Assembly: GCA_037157565.1 (NCBI GenBank) | Contig: JAZHRO010000063.1 | Location: 152,880,501 to 152,944,500 of the forward strand | Source of the DNA: Thalassia testudinum | Lineage: Eukaryota > Streptophyta > Magnoliopsida > Alismatales > Hydrocharitaceae | Direction of reading: 5' to 3' | DNA: 64,000 bases | Part shown: positions 1 through 11,165 of the stretch, one piece after another | How positions within the stretch are numbered: the first letter of the stretch is position 1 | Layout: each line of letters starts with the position of its first letter | Translations under genes and position numbers: made by a program | The notes under the pieces: generated by a model | Seen by the model: only the letters and a program-made list of their open reading frames with translations | What the model was told of the DNA's origin: nothing | The model's database searches: none

Positions 1-2433
1 ACTTTAATTCAAATGTAACTGCATGAGTTTAAAAAGTAATTGAGGTAAAAAGAAAGAATTGGATGTCTAATCAATGGGATCAGACATCTTAAAAGTGTGT
101 TTCCTTCTTTGATTCTTCATCTTCTGATTTTCTTTATTTCTTCTCCTGCAGTGCTTCTTGCTTTTCTTCTGTCTTCTATGGGTCTTCATACTTGTCTCTC
201 TGCTTCCTTTGCTTCAGTTCCTTTTCTTCTTCTGCTTGTCTTCTATTTCTTTTCTTCTTTGGTTCTTCTTCTCTTTTTCCCTTGCTAGCAGCTAAGTGTT
301 GGCTTCTTCCTCCCTTCTTTCCTGCACACACCATAGCCAAGGCAAAACCCCTATCCCTCTACCCACACCCACGCGTCTCTCTCTCTCTGTAAACCACTCA
401 CAGCACGCTCTCCCAAAGCTGGGTTAACGGGTTGGATCGCGTGCCCGTGACCAGGTGCATCAACGTGAGGGTGATGCGTGAGGTGTGCTCAGGATAGGGT
501 CGAGTCGGATCGCGCTACATCTGTGAGGTGAAACCATGGACGAGGCAGCGTGAGATAGGTGAGGGACCTCACCCCAGGTGCGTTCGGAGGCGAAGAGAAG
601 ATATGACAAAAACAATTTAAACCACGCCAATGCCTTGTAGGTTACCAATGTGGGAGTAAAGGTTGTTGCCTTCTCTCGCACGCGCCCGCAGAAATCCTTC
701 CTGCAATTTCCACAGCTGCGGCCTTCATTGCGTTGCTCGCTGAACCCCTTGGCTTCGCAAGGCCTGCCCACGTTCGCAGCACCTGGAGCCTTGCGGTCCT
801 GAAGCCTGGAGCGAGCATGGAGCCTCTTCGAGTCGCCGTTAATGGCAGCCGGGGTGTGGAACCTGTCAGACACGAAAAAAGCCTCACGGCCTAATCAGAT
901 CACTGGGGAACCTTCGCGTTATCACGGCGAAGGTGAAGAATAAGGTGGCAGGCCGCGGGGCGGCCTAGGCGTGCGTGCCTAGGTCGCCCTATGGCTGGAT
1001 AGATGGGTGAGTTCGAGGGACTATTGTGGAGGCGTGGAGGGACGGTGGATGGGCAGATGTTACTCAGTGAGGTGAGGCGGAGGTTATGTGATGGTTGGTG
1101 AGGCGTGTGGGGCTACGGAGCGACGGGAGCGCCTCGCCGGAGGGTGGCCGGAGATGAGGAAGGTGACAGTGGATGGCGACGGTCGAGGGGTTTTGGACGA
1201 AATAAAATGCGGGGAATGAAAGAGGGGGTAGAGAAGAAGAGTTTGAACCTAACTAAAGGGACGAAAGGGGACGAAGAGGCGGACGGCTATACCTGCTGTC
1301 GTCGAAGAAGAAAATGCCCAGTGGGGGAGGACGGCGGCGATGACGGGGCTAGGGCAGCATGCACGGGTGTTGCGCGACGTGGAGGAGGATGACGAAGACA
1401 ACTCTGCCACTAGTTTTGTGGCAGAGCGAAGCGGAAGGAGAGGGGAGCTTGCCGGAGCTCGCTGGACCTCTTGGCCAGAGAAGGAAATGAATTTGGGGTG
1501 GAATCCGACCAAGTCGAGCTGAAATTGAGCAGCCGGGTTTGGGGGTTCTTTTATAGGCACAGGCCATGTGTTCTGGAGCATGGAGGGCAAGCATTCGTCA
1601 CCAACGGCTCACCGGAGAAGGAAAGTGGGTGGATACCCAAATCCCTCGTGCGTTCGCACGAGAGATTGGGATCAAATCAGGGATCATGACTGGCCTCAGA
1701 TGGAAGGGAATTCCCTGTCTAATCCTCGCCGGAGCAGGATTATACCCCAATAATGGTGGAAGGACCTGATTGCAAGGTTTGTGAGGAAGTTAGGGGGCTC
1801 TCTGCGATGATTTTCAAAAGTTAGGGACTAAAATGTGATTTGGGTGCACTAAATTGCAAAGTAGGTCAAGATGACCTCCCCTTAGGTCCAAATTTTGGTA
1901 AAAACCTAATTTTGACCTAAGGAATCCAATGGTGAAGTTAGATTTTAGGTTTGACCATGTTTGACTAGACATTTTGCGTAAAAACCCAAATTAGGTCAAT
2001 TGATGAGCTAGGACCCTATTCTAGGTCAAACTAGGTTCCAAGGGACAATTTGAATGTTCTAAACCCTAGGAGATATTTTTCCATGATTTTTAGAGGGTTT
2101 ACTTGATTTTTATCCTGACCAAAACCTTGTTGAATTAAGCGGGTCTGTTTTAAGGTTACCAAATGTCATTTAATTCCTAGATTGCACATGAACCCATTTC
2201 TGATTGACTCAACCCACTTTTTATCTTATTTAGACCATTTGACCTATGTTTTGCCTCTGAGAAATCCCGTATGTACTGTAATGGTAAAATTGCAGTTTTA
2301 ACCTTTATTTCATGTTTTCTTCTCAGAACACTTATTCCTTCAATTAGGCCCTCTTCTAGGTTATGTAGGAGCTTTTACTCTCTTTATTAGGTCAAAAATG
2401 AGCTAGTTATGGCTCATGATGAGGCTCTCATTA
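1..2433 (-). mobile_element. Partial LTR (N) of an Athila-type element, D-like family
   Basis: This stretch aligns by eye along its length with the LTRs of element D (22937-25756 and 30533-33304). Shared blocks include the segment near 60-110, the 'gacctcacccca' block near 565, and the AT-rich right part that ends with a small hairpin at 2417-2433. Its left end lies outside the window. Orientation is minus: the LTR start is the right end, and a TATA-like site is near 1550 on the minus strand. Open frames here (for example 460-873) are fragments with no recognisable domain. The terminal dinucleotide has decayed (TA instead of TG on the minus strand). Family assignment is by visual similarity only. 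Confidence 0.65.
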
Positions 2434-2459
2434 GTATGCGGGCATTAGGTGTGTTTGGT

Positions 2460-4223
2460 TGATGTAAACACATTTACACTACTTAAAATGTCTATTTATG
2501 CATGTTCTTAAGCATAGGATTGCATTTCATGATATAAATATTGCATAACATGCATCATCTTGCATTTAGAGCAGTTTGAATAAAATGGAGGTTAATTGTC
2601 TCCTTTTATGTGCTTTGACAGGGAAAACATTTTATCGGGACCTCGGATCAAAGATCCAACCATATGGATGTGATCAGGGCAACGATTGGAGTTCAACAAC
2701 TCCAAGATCGTCGTAATCAGGCATCTGTAGCATCAGATAGTGACCAGGGAACCCTAGAAGATCAAGGTCCAGGATGGTGTAAATCCACACTTTAGATGAC
2801 AAATCCGACCGCACGAATGAATTCAGATCGACGATCGCAGCTCAACGACGCAAAAATCGAGTCAATCCAACATCCGTGGCACCATCTACAACTTCCAGAA
2901 GATGGATGGCCAAGATGGCGCCACGTGGCGCCATCTTGACGGCCCAAACGACCATTTACATTCTATGAAAACCGCGCACCCGCCCCCTCTCTACCGTTGG
3001 ATCTCGATCCAGCGGCTGTGGACGCGGCTCTTTAAAATCACCTACGCAACCTTTTGGGCGAGGCAGCGTAGCAGTCCAGTGCCTTATCACGAGGCGCTGG
3101 CATGCATTCGAGCCTCGACAAGCGATTTCTGAGGTGAGCGGGAGAATTTTTCTCAACCATCAGATCGCAATCCAACGGCCGCACGCGTCCGGTAGCGTTC
3201 ACGTGCTATTGCATGCGCGGCGTCACGTAGCATCGTACGCACCAAGCGGGAGCGGCAGCGGGCAAAGATGCATCTTAAACTGTCCGATCTCACGATCGGA
3301 CGACTGAGACTCAGCAGACATGCGTAGGTGTTGCGCGCGCGAGCCACCCACGACGGCCATGAGGGAGGTTTTAGCAATGGTTTTATCCGTCACTAAAGAC
3401 CCCTCATTTATTATTTTGAAGTTGTAATGACTATTTTGCCCCCACTCCTTGCAAATATAAAAGGAGACCCCCTCCATAAGAAATTCTCATCCCTTCCTTC
3501 TCTTCTCTACCCCTCCAAAGCTCAAGAGAAGCTTATCCCACACCCGGGATGCTTCTTGCGAGATAAAGTCCAAATTTTCATCCCCCTTCGAAAGTGGATC
3601 CTGCGACGACGACAGCGTGCTGCTCCGTTCTCGTTCTTCTGCTTCATCTTCCTTCGTCCTGCTCTGTCCTCCTTCGTCCAGGCGTCGTCCCTTCCAGCTC
3701 GTCCTCCAAGCGACCGTCGAGGAGGATTTCTCTCTCCCTATTCTTTTTACTGCTTTCTAGTATAGATTTATTGCTTTCTAGTGCAGTTTTGCTCATCCTT
3801 CAAGTGACCGTCGAGGAGGACATTTCTCCCTCCATTCTTTTAATGCTTTCTAGAGTAAATTTATCGCTTTCTAGTGCAATTGTTTTATGCTTTCTAGTTG
3901 TAATGAACAAATCCCCCTAATGATAAATTCTCTGTTTATTCTATATCTCATTTTGATTTCTATGTGTAATATTCTCTCTCTCTTACCCTCTCTCTCTCTT
4001 CTATTTATTGTAACTAATTAGATAGTTTTAAATTGAATTACTTCATGATAAATAAAAAGAAACGCGTAGTTTTTAAATCAAACGTCCGCCTCCCTGTGTT
4101 CGACCCGGAATTTTCATTTCGATATAAATTTTATTTGTTGAACACGAATTCTTCGCTTTCAAACTACAACGACAGGTTCTCCAAAATCGAACACGTTAGC
4201 ATAGCGATTCTTAACGTTCAACA
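2460..4223 (+). repeat. 5' LTR of element A
   Basis: The LTR runs from TGATGTAAAC to TTCAACA. It matches 8499-10283 and the LTRs of element B. It carries a TATA box at 3456-3463, a CT-rich transcribed leader near 3480-3600, several short 'gctttctag' repeats at 3752-3900 and a CT microsatellite near 3974-4010. The 3' end has the motif 'gttcgacccgg', seen near the primer site of most LTRs in this window. Confidence 0.92.
3456..3463 (+). promoter_or_regulatory. TATA box of element A 5' LTR
   Basis: TATAAAAG lies inside the block 'ataaaaggagaccccctcc'. The same block occurs at 9517 (A 3' LTR), 50981 (solo LTR F), 57143 and 63132 (element B). A related block occurs on the minus strand at 19128-19135 and 35287-35294 (element C). 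This conservation across six or more LTRs supports a core RNA polymerase II promoter, with transcription probably starting about 30 bases downstream. Confidence 0.75.
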
Positions 4224-4226
4224 TTT

Positions 4227-4244
4227 TGGCACCGTTGCCGGGGA
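4227..4244 (+). other. Primer-binding site, tRNA-Asp type (element A)
   Basis: Eighteen bases, three bases after the LTR end. They match the complement of the plant tRNA-Asp 3' end (TGGCGCCGTTGCCGGGGA) at 17 of 18 positions, with an A for G at position 5. tRNA-Asp priming is typical of the Athila lineage. Confidence 0.9.
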
Positions 4245-4384
4245 GGCGACGATCTTTGATTTCTCTTCGTGTTTTGTAACTTACAAATCATTTATCTCAC
4301 TTCTCTCCTTTCTTATTGTGATCGCAGGGACTCTTTTGAGATGAGCAAAAGCGATAGATTGGAGTAAATGCTGTGGAAGGTTTT

Positions 4385-5429
4385 GTAAGTTATCCCACAT
4401 TCTTTCCGCCTCCATAGATTTCATTCGCCACATTAAATCCAAATTCCAATTAACCTAGGTGTTTGCATAAATCCTAGGAATAGTTTGGTTGTTTGGATTT
4501 CCACTCACATTCATTCCACCCTCATTCATAAAAAACAAAAAAAACAAAAAGATACATTTGTGGGGCAATTTTCAACAAACACACAACGTACACCCACATT
4601 CAAAGGCACTTAACCGAATTGATTTGTTTCTACTCAACCGGGTTCTGATCTGTGGGACCGGTACACACAAAGCAGTACATAAAAGAGTAGAAATCATTCT
4701 AGGTTAACCATCTTTGTGTGCCTAACTTAGTGGTGCATTTGTGGCCAGTTGTTTGAGTTGTTTGGGCCACACCACTTCAAATAAAATAAACTCATCAAGT
4801 AGCTGCCACTTAGGTTCAACTCTTAGAGATTTACCAGACACTCCACATTCTTTTTAAGCTTTAAAGGAAAACATCTTCACCTATGCTTGTAAAACCTAGT
4901 GTGCCAATGAAACTTGTTTGAAAATACCTAAAGTTGAATCCTAAAAGCTACTAAGCAATATTTGAACCTTAAAATTCACCACATCAAAAATAATCTTGCT
5001 TGAAAATAATTGGTTGTGCACGTACACACAAATCAATCAATCATTAAGGGCACAACCCATTTAAAGGGCCCATCACATTCCAAAGCACATTCAAACCTAG
5101 CCCTAAATAAAACAGAGTAGACGTTGGCCTTAAGGATTGGACTCGCTCTTCAGAATCCATAACGAGATTATTTTCGATTAGTCTGTTTCTACTGTTCAAT
5201 CTGATGTCTAGCTAGGGGAGCAGAGTCAAACGATCGCGGCTGGTGGGTACATTAGGAACCGGAGGCGCAAGTCGAAGGAAGAACCTTCTCCCCAGTCCCT
5301 CCTTCTAACTGGTTGGATTGAACAGACACAAGTAGATCAAATCATTCCTTTATCTCAAGACAGGTTTTGGGAGTCTGTAGGTCTGTAGGCTAACCCACTT
5401 AAGGACAGGTTTGATTGTTTGTATTGCAG
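4385..5429 (+). other. Probable intron in the leader of element A
   Basis: A strong donor (ttt/GTAAGTTAT) starts at 4385. A strong acceptor with a T-rich run (tttgtattgcAG/gg) ends at 5429, 25 bases before the likely ORFX start codon at 5455. Element B keeps both sites (donor 58071, acceptor 59054) with a different intron length, 984 against 1045. Removing it would bring the ORFX start close to the cap. Splicing is inferred; there are no transcript data. Confidence 0.5.
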
Positions 5430-5454
5430 GGCACCTTTCTTCCTCCCGTGTCTC

Positions 5455-7119
5455 ATGAATCCTTCCACATATTTCACGCATTCCCACTCTTTCCCTCCTG
5501 TTGTGAATTATCCTCAACATGACGATTATCCTGACTCGTATTGTAATCAACCATCAGTCAGTTGGGATATTTCAGATTGGGGATACAATTCCGGACCCCC
5601 GTGTTTAGGGTCCAACCCTGAACACTTTGATTCTGATTTCTATCATTCTCAGAGCTACATCGATTATAGATCATCTTCCTTTCATGAACAACCTAATATG
5701 ATCTACAATCAAGAAGGATACACCGATCCTTACCCATCCTCTGATTTCACTGCCCTTCGGTCATCACCATCTTTTCAACAATATGAAATGACCTATTATC
5801 AGGAAGGGTATAACGAATCTCAATTCGTTAATTCCCCTGCATTAAGCCCAAACCCACCCAACCCTGAACCAACTCATTTGGTTCAGCTTAACCAGGTTCA
5901 AGATAAGGTTCTGGCTAACTTGAGGAATATCATTCAATCTTTAGAAGTTTAGCCAATACCTTGCATTGAGAGATTGGAGCCTCTGATTAAAATGATTGAT
6001 GATTTAAACAAGTCCTTGTTGGATTGGCTCCAGGATGTTAAGGATAAGAACCCGGGTGAGTTTTTACTTAGGAAATTAGCGAAATTGACGATGAGATTCA
6101 TGGTTGCTTTGATTCAATCATGGGATGATTCCCAGGATAAACCCTCTTCAGGAAAGCCAATGACAGAACCCGCTCAGGCACTTGTTGAGGGGGACATGTG
6201 TTATGACCAGATTGGATTAAAGTGACCAATTAAGGAAGATCTGATTTCTTCACCTGAGATCCCTAAGCCAGGTTACGAGGAAACGTATGTCTCCTTGGAA
6301 CAAAAAGTGACAAATGATTTTGGGACATACATTGATACGGATCCTGATTTCTTTGATGGTGAATATTCAAGTTGCGAAGTCTCATGCGAGTTTTCTGAAC
6401 ACGATTTCTGTGAGACGATTGGGCCTGAGGAATCTGATAGATCATTTGATAGCCCAATAATTGAGGAAACTGATCTTAGGGCACACATTACTGATCCAGA
6501 ATTACATTTTCTTGAGGATTCAATTCAATGCCCTGATTGTCAGTTACACCCCGTTGAGCTTATTGATGATTCTAATTCTGAGATAATTAGACCCAAGTCA
6601 ATTTTGATTCTACCACATCATTTAGACTTGGAGATTTCAGATGGGGTGATTAATATACAAGAGGTCCTGAAATTCGACATTCGGAATGAGGAGGATAGGA
6701 GCTGGAAAGTTCTGATTTGGGAAGTTACTTTTGGAGGAAATGGAAGATTGAGTTGATGGGTTCCTTTTAAGCTGAAACCATCAAATCAGAACCCTTACGA
6801 CATTTGTTTCGAGGATGTCAAACTCAAGCACACATTCAACGATTATCCTTTTGAACTTCAATTCTCTGTAACCCGACTTTTGGTCTTGGGTTGCATCCTC
6901 ATAAATCGCAGGCCCAACCCCGCTTGCATTCTGATTTTATGTTGTGGGTAATTTTTATCCAGAACCTAAGATATTCTCGATTATGGGGGATGGGTTTGCA
7001 CCACAATCTGGTCCACATCTGTGGACCTCTGTTGACAGGTCGGAGGATTCTTCTGTTTATTTTAATTCTGACCTGCACTGGTAAATTTTTCATTTCTTTC
7101 CTTGTATTGTGTGCCTAGC
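5455..7119 (+). pseudogene. ORFX of element A, broken by stops
   Basis: A reading frame of about 550 codons, homologous to 59080-60883 in element B and to the minus-strand frame in element C. It starts with MNPSTYF. The N-terminal 160 residues are rich in Tyr, Ser, Pro and Gln and contain a roughly 28-residue unit twice (YRSSSFHEQ...YNQEGY and LRSSPSFQQ...YYQEGY). A likely helical part follows (VLANLRNIIQSLEV, MIDDLNKSLLDWLQ), then a strongly acidic segment (TDPDFFDGEYSS, IGPEESDRSFDS) and a hydrophobic C-terminus. Stops fall at 5950, after 6222 and near 6754; B reads through all three. There is no zinc knuckle, no protease DSG/DLG motif and no RT motif. The function is unknown; an envelope-like or rearranged gag protein are alternatives I cannot exclude. 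Confidence 0.75.
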
Positions 7120-7240
7120 TGAAGGCATTAAACTTAGCACATATACAGTTTTTCTTAGTTTTCATCTTGGAGCAGACCTGACATTCACGCAATTCAGGTG
7201 CTTTCTACGCTTTTCCACTCTGTTTTATGTCTTTTTAATA

Positions 7241-7278
7241 CAATGAGGACATTGCATTAGATAGGCATGGGGTGGTAG
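7241..7278 (+). other. Internal polypurine-like motif (element A)
   Basis: The motif is 'caatgaggacattgca' followed by 'aggcatggggtgg'. Its second half nearly copies the 3' polypurine tract at 8487-8498. Equivalents sit at 60878-60915 (B), 21099-21139 (C, minus), 27095-27131 (D, minus) and 17571-17609 (M, minus), each about 1.2-1.3 kb from the 3' LTR. It could prime a second plus-strand DNA start. Confidence 0.6.
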
Positions 7279-7674
7279 ATATTTATCTCTGAATTCATTC
7301 GTCAGCTCCGTAGATTTGTTTTATTTTCTTTTATTAAAAAAAAAATCAGAATTAGGAAAGAGAATTTGGGTTTAAAAAAATTTTCAATCTTAGGAAATAC
7401 TACATTAAGATCTGAACACAAAGACCCTTCAGGTCTTTGGACTTAATCAGCCCGTGTATCCACTAAAATGTGGATTTATTTTTTGAGTTCTAGCCAACCT
7501 GAATTTTATTTTAATTGGAGTAAATAAGTTTGGGTGATAAGTACACGACTTATCAACCCGCCCTCTGATTTGAGGGAATTTTGAGCCTTAAGCATCTATA
7601 CACTTTCTTTGCACTAACTCATTGTTCGGCGACTTTAACGGAAATTGGGTAGCTAATGAACCTTCTAGGGTGAT

Positions 7675-7932
7675 ATGGCTGGCAAGTTATCGTGGGTAAC
7701 AGCCAATAGGTAGGTTGTCCACAGCCCAGTCACTGGATCTTTCTCTTTTTGCTGCCTTTAGGTAAATCTTAGACCAGGGAAGCCACCTACTTAAAAAAAA
7801 AAAGAAGAAAAAAAAATCAAAAAGAAAAGGAGAAAAGAAAAAAAGAAATAAGCCACACTTCGCCGCACGAGTATGGCTGGCAAGTTGTCGGTGATAACAA
7901 CTCATCGACCGGTTGTCCAGAACCCAGCTCAG
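7675..7932 (+). repeat. Duplicated ~60-base unit in the tail of element A
   Basis: Two units (7675-7735 and 7873-7932) both begin 'atggctggcaagtt' and end with 'ggttgtcca...cccag'. The arms GCTGG and CCAGC could pair, so each unit may fold as a hairpin. Both units also occur in B (61312-61372 and 61484-61545) and, inverted, in C (20405-20462 and 20619-20676). Confidence 0.65.
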
Positions 7933-8486
7933 TAAATGCACTAAAAATTCCCAAAACACTTAGGAAGAAGCGGAGAAGTAGAATAAACCAGGGAGATATA
8001 CATTGGATTCACCCTTGTGTTGACCCCGTAAAAAAATAAAAGTAGGGAGAAAGCTACCGGTTGTAAAGATACCCCTTTAGGAAGAATTCTTTTTGAGGTC
8101 ACCAAGAGGCGTATAAATCTGAAGTCCGTTTTAATTGCCGGTCAACGAGTCTATCACAATCACAATAAGATGCTTAAAGCTTAGGGTTCTCATCAAATCT
8201 TGGGTGAGTTCAATGGCTGTAGAAAACCACTCTTAAACCCTAAAATTTGAAAATACAAAAAAAAAAATTAGAAAAGAGTAAAAAGAGAAAAAGAAATTTT
8301 TCTTTGAATAAGGCGAGGCTTGAGGCGGTCTGCATTTCGGCTGATACGCAGGCGCTGTTGTGTCTTTGAAAATTCAGTTCCTAAGTAGACAATTTCTTAA
8401 TGATTGAAAATAACTCACGTCCAAATAATCCAACCTAATTCTTTTATAAATAGCATATAATTTTTGCTAGGGACTAGCAAAAGATA

Positions 8487-8498
8487 GGCATGGGCGTA
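8487..8498 (+). other. Polypurine tract of element A
   Basis: 'aggcatgggcgta' abuts the 3' LTR start TGATGTAAAC. Element B has an uninterrupted version with five G's. It marks the plus-strand DNA start site. Confidence 0.75.
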
Positions 8499-10283
8499 TG
8501 ATGTAAACACATTTACACGACTTAAAATGTCTATTTATGCATGTTCTAAAGCATAGGATTGCATTTCATGATTTAAATATTACATAACATGCATCATCTT
8601 GCATTTAGAGTAGTTTGAATAAAATGGAGGTTAATTGTCTCCTTTTATGTGCTTAGACTGGGAAAACATTTTATCGGGACCTCAGATCAAAGATCCAACC
8701 ATATGGATGTGATCAGGGCGACGATTGGAGTTCAACGACTCCAAGATCGCCCCAATCAGGCATTCGTAGCATCAGATAGTGACCAGGGAACCCTAGAAGA
8801 TCAAGGGCCAGGATGGTGTAAATTTGCACTTCAGATGACAAATCTGGCTGCACGAATGAATTCAGATCAACGATCGCAGCTCAACGACGCAAAAATTGAG
8901 TCAATCTGACATCCGTAGCACCATCTACAACTTCCAGAAGATGGACGGCCAAGATGGCGCCACGTGGCGCCATCTGGGCTGCCCAAATGGCCGCTTACAT
9001 TCTATGAAGACTGCACACCTGCCCCCTCTCCGCCGTTGGATCTCTATCCAATGGCTGTGGATGCGGCTCTTTAAAATCATCCGCGCGACCTTTTGGGCGA
9101 GGCAGCGCAGCGGTCCAGCACCTTATCACGAGGCGCTAGTGAGCGTTCTAGCCTCGCCAAGCGGTTTCTAAGTCGAGCAGGCACGTTTTTCTCAACCGTC
9201 AGATCGCAATCCAACGGTCGTGCGCGCCCGATAGCGTTCACGTGCTATTGCATGCGCGGCGTCACGTAGCATCGTACGTGCCAGGTGGGAGCGGCAACGG
9301 GAGAAGATGCGTCTTAAGCCATCCGATCTCGTGATCGGACGGCTGAGACTCAGCGGACGTGCGCAGGTGTTGCGCACGCGAGCAGGCGAGCAGGCGCACG
9401 CGAGCCGCCCACGACGCCCACGAAGAAGGCTTTAGCAACGGTTTTATCAGTCACTAAAGACACCTCATTTATTATTTTGAAGTTGTAATGACTATTTTGC
9501 CCCCACTCCTTGCAACTATAAAAGGAGACCCCCTCCATAAGAAATTCTCATCCCTTCCTTCTCTTCTCTACCCCTCCAAAGCTCAAGAGAAGCTTGTCCC
9601 ACACCCGGGATGCTTCTTGTGAGATAAAGTCCAAATTTTCATCCCCCTTCGGAATTGGATCCCGTGACGACGACGGCGTGCTGCTCCGTTCCCGTTCTTC
9701 TGCTTCGTCCTCCTTCATCCTGCTTCGTCCTCCTTCGTCCAGGCGTCATCCCATCCGGCTTATCCTCCAAGCAACCGTCGAGGAGGATTTCTCTCTCCCT
9801 ATTCTTTTTACTGCTTTCTAGTATAGATTTACTCTTTCTAGTGTAGTTCTGCTCGTCCTCCAAGCGACCGTCGAGGAGGACATTTCTCCCTCCATTCCTT
9901 TAATGCTTTCTAGAGTAAATTTATCGCTTTCTAGTTCAATTGTTTTATGTTTTCTAGTTGTAATGAATAAATCCCCCTAATGATAAATTCTCTGTTTATT
10001 CTACATCTCATTTTGATTTCTATGTGTAATATTCTCTCTCTCTTACCCTCTCTCTCTCTTCTATTTATTGTAACTAATTAGATAGTTTTAAATTGAATTA
10101 CTTCGTGACAAATAAAAAGAAACGCGTAGTTTTTAAATCAAACATCTGCCACCCTGTGTTCGTCCCGGAATTTTCATTTCGGTATAAATTTTATTTGTTG
10201 AACACGAATTCTTCGCTTTCAAACTACAACGGCAGGTTCTCCAAAACCAAACACGTTAGCGTAGTGATTCGTAACGTTCAACA
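8499..10283 (+). repeat. 3' LTR of element A
   Basis: This second copy of 2460-4223 runs TGATGTAAAC to TTCAACA and has its TATA box at 9517-9524. It ends where non-LTR sequence begins with TTAGT, the imperfect partner of TTGGT at 2455-2459. Confidence 0.92.
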
Positions 10284-10793
10284 TTAGTATATTATAAGAA
10301 AGGCCTTGAAGTCTAAAGGGTTAGAACATTTGCAAAAGAACCCATTGTGAGGGGAAATATGGCAGCGCAGTCCAAAAGTTTTCAAACGGGTCTCTGGTGA
10401 CTTTTCAAATGGATCCTTGGGCATTTAAATGTGAATAGATGTGAATGAAATAAGGACCTATATGTGAAGTCATTAATGCAGTGTCCTAATGTTGTCTAAA
10501 TGCAATGAAGTTTTTATTGGAGTTTAATTGAACATTTAAGAACGTGATTTCACTCTTGATTTGAATTTTTGAACTCAAACAAGTGTTCAATTTGCAATTG
10601 GATCATCATTTTGCATTTATTAATAGAATATCTCATTTAGTGACCTAATTATCCATTTTTAACCTCAATTTGCTGTTTAGGTCATTTTTGCTATTTTCCA
10701 CACTTAACCCATTTCTTATGTTAATTATGTAAAGTTTAATCTAGTTTCTAGCTTAACTTAGGCATTTTAGCTATGATGAGTCACACCTCATCA
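10284..10793 (-). repeat. LTR fragment J
   Basis: The right end is a hairpin, TGATGAG...CTCATCA (10774-10793), like the LTR starts of D, K and S. The 200-300 bases to its left have the general look of a minus-strand Athila U3. The left limit is unclear because element A is inserted there. It directly abuts a gag-protease remnant of the same orientation. No TSD can be checked. Confidence 0.45.
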
Positions 10794-11165
10794 ACGAACC
10801 CAAATCAAGAAGGGCCCAATCAAATGGAGACTCCTGCAAAGAGTAGGAAATGAGTAGGGTACTAGGGTCTTTTTTAGGTGGTAAGTTAGCTAGAATCACG
10901 GTGCTAGTTTCCTTTGACAATGCCGCCTATCGTTCACTTTTCTATTGTCGCTTCGGGGTACAATAGTCCTTAAAGTACCTAGTGACAATAGGGATGTGAT
11001 CTATGGCATTGCGGAGAGAGACTTGAATATGAACTTCGTTAAACATCGATTTTAGGTCCTCGAAATTCCATGTATCCTTTCTTCGTGCTAAATCTCCTGT
11101 CAGAGCCTCAAGAAAAGGGACAAGAATCTCTGGGTTAATAGGTCCTTTGCTCTTGTCTACCGTAG
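10794..11165 (-). pseudogene. Athila gag-protease fragment J
   Basis: On the minus strand this encodes a piece resembling the gag C-terminus to protease junction: ILVPFLEAL, then IQVSLRNAIDHIPIVTRYFKDYC, then ESPFDWALLDLGS, which is the DLG protease active-site region. Two in-frame stops lie in between. Fragment K (12069-14387, plus strand) has the same blocks (DAIDHIPVVSKFFKDYC, DSPFDRALLDLGSS). It is truncated at the protease motif by the LTR start of J. Confidence 0.75.

Larger units (their letters stand above)
7120..8486 (+). other. Noncoding 3' tail of element A
   Basis: This 1.37-kb region lies between the end of ORFX and the 3' polypurine tract. It contains an internal polypurine-like motif (7241-7278), two related ~60-base units (7675-7735 and 7873-7932) separated by an A/G-rich run, and a second A/G-rich run near 8255-8300. 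The same order is kept in element B (60884-62100) and in inverse orientation in element C (19860-21140). I see no open frame worth calling. Confidence 0.7.
2460..10283 (+). mobile_element. Element A: non-autonomous Athila-related LTR retrotransposon
   Basis: Two LTRs (2460-4223 and 8499-10283) flank a 4.3-kb interior with a tRNA-Asp-type primer site at 4227-4244 and a polypurine tract just before the 3' LTR. The flanks are TTGGT and TTAGT, four of five bases alike, consistent with a mutated target-site duplication. The interior has no gag, protease, RT, RNase H or integrase similarity. It holds a leader with a probable intron, a broken ORFX reading frame and a 1.4-kb noncoding tail. Element B at 56125-63888 is a close relative with the same layout. 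A presumably relied on enzymes from another Athila element. Confidence 0.9.

Noticed and set aside
460..873. 137-aa minus-strand frame near the left end
   Set aside because: Within an LTR fragment, no domain, not conserved in the D LTRs.
2434..10288. Treating TTGGT/TTAGT as proof of element A insertion
   Set aside because: Only four of five bases match. Element A is supported by its LTRs, primer site and polypurine tract instead.
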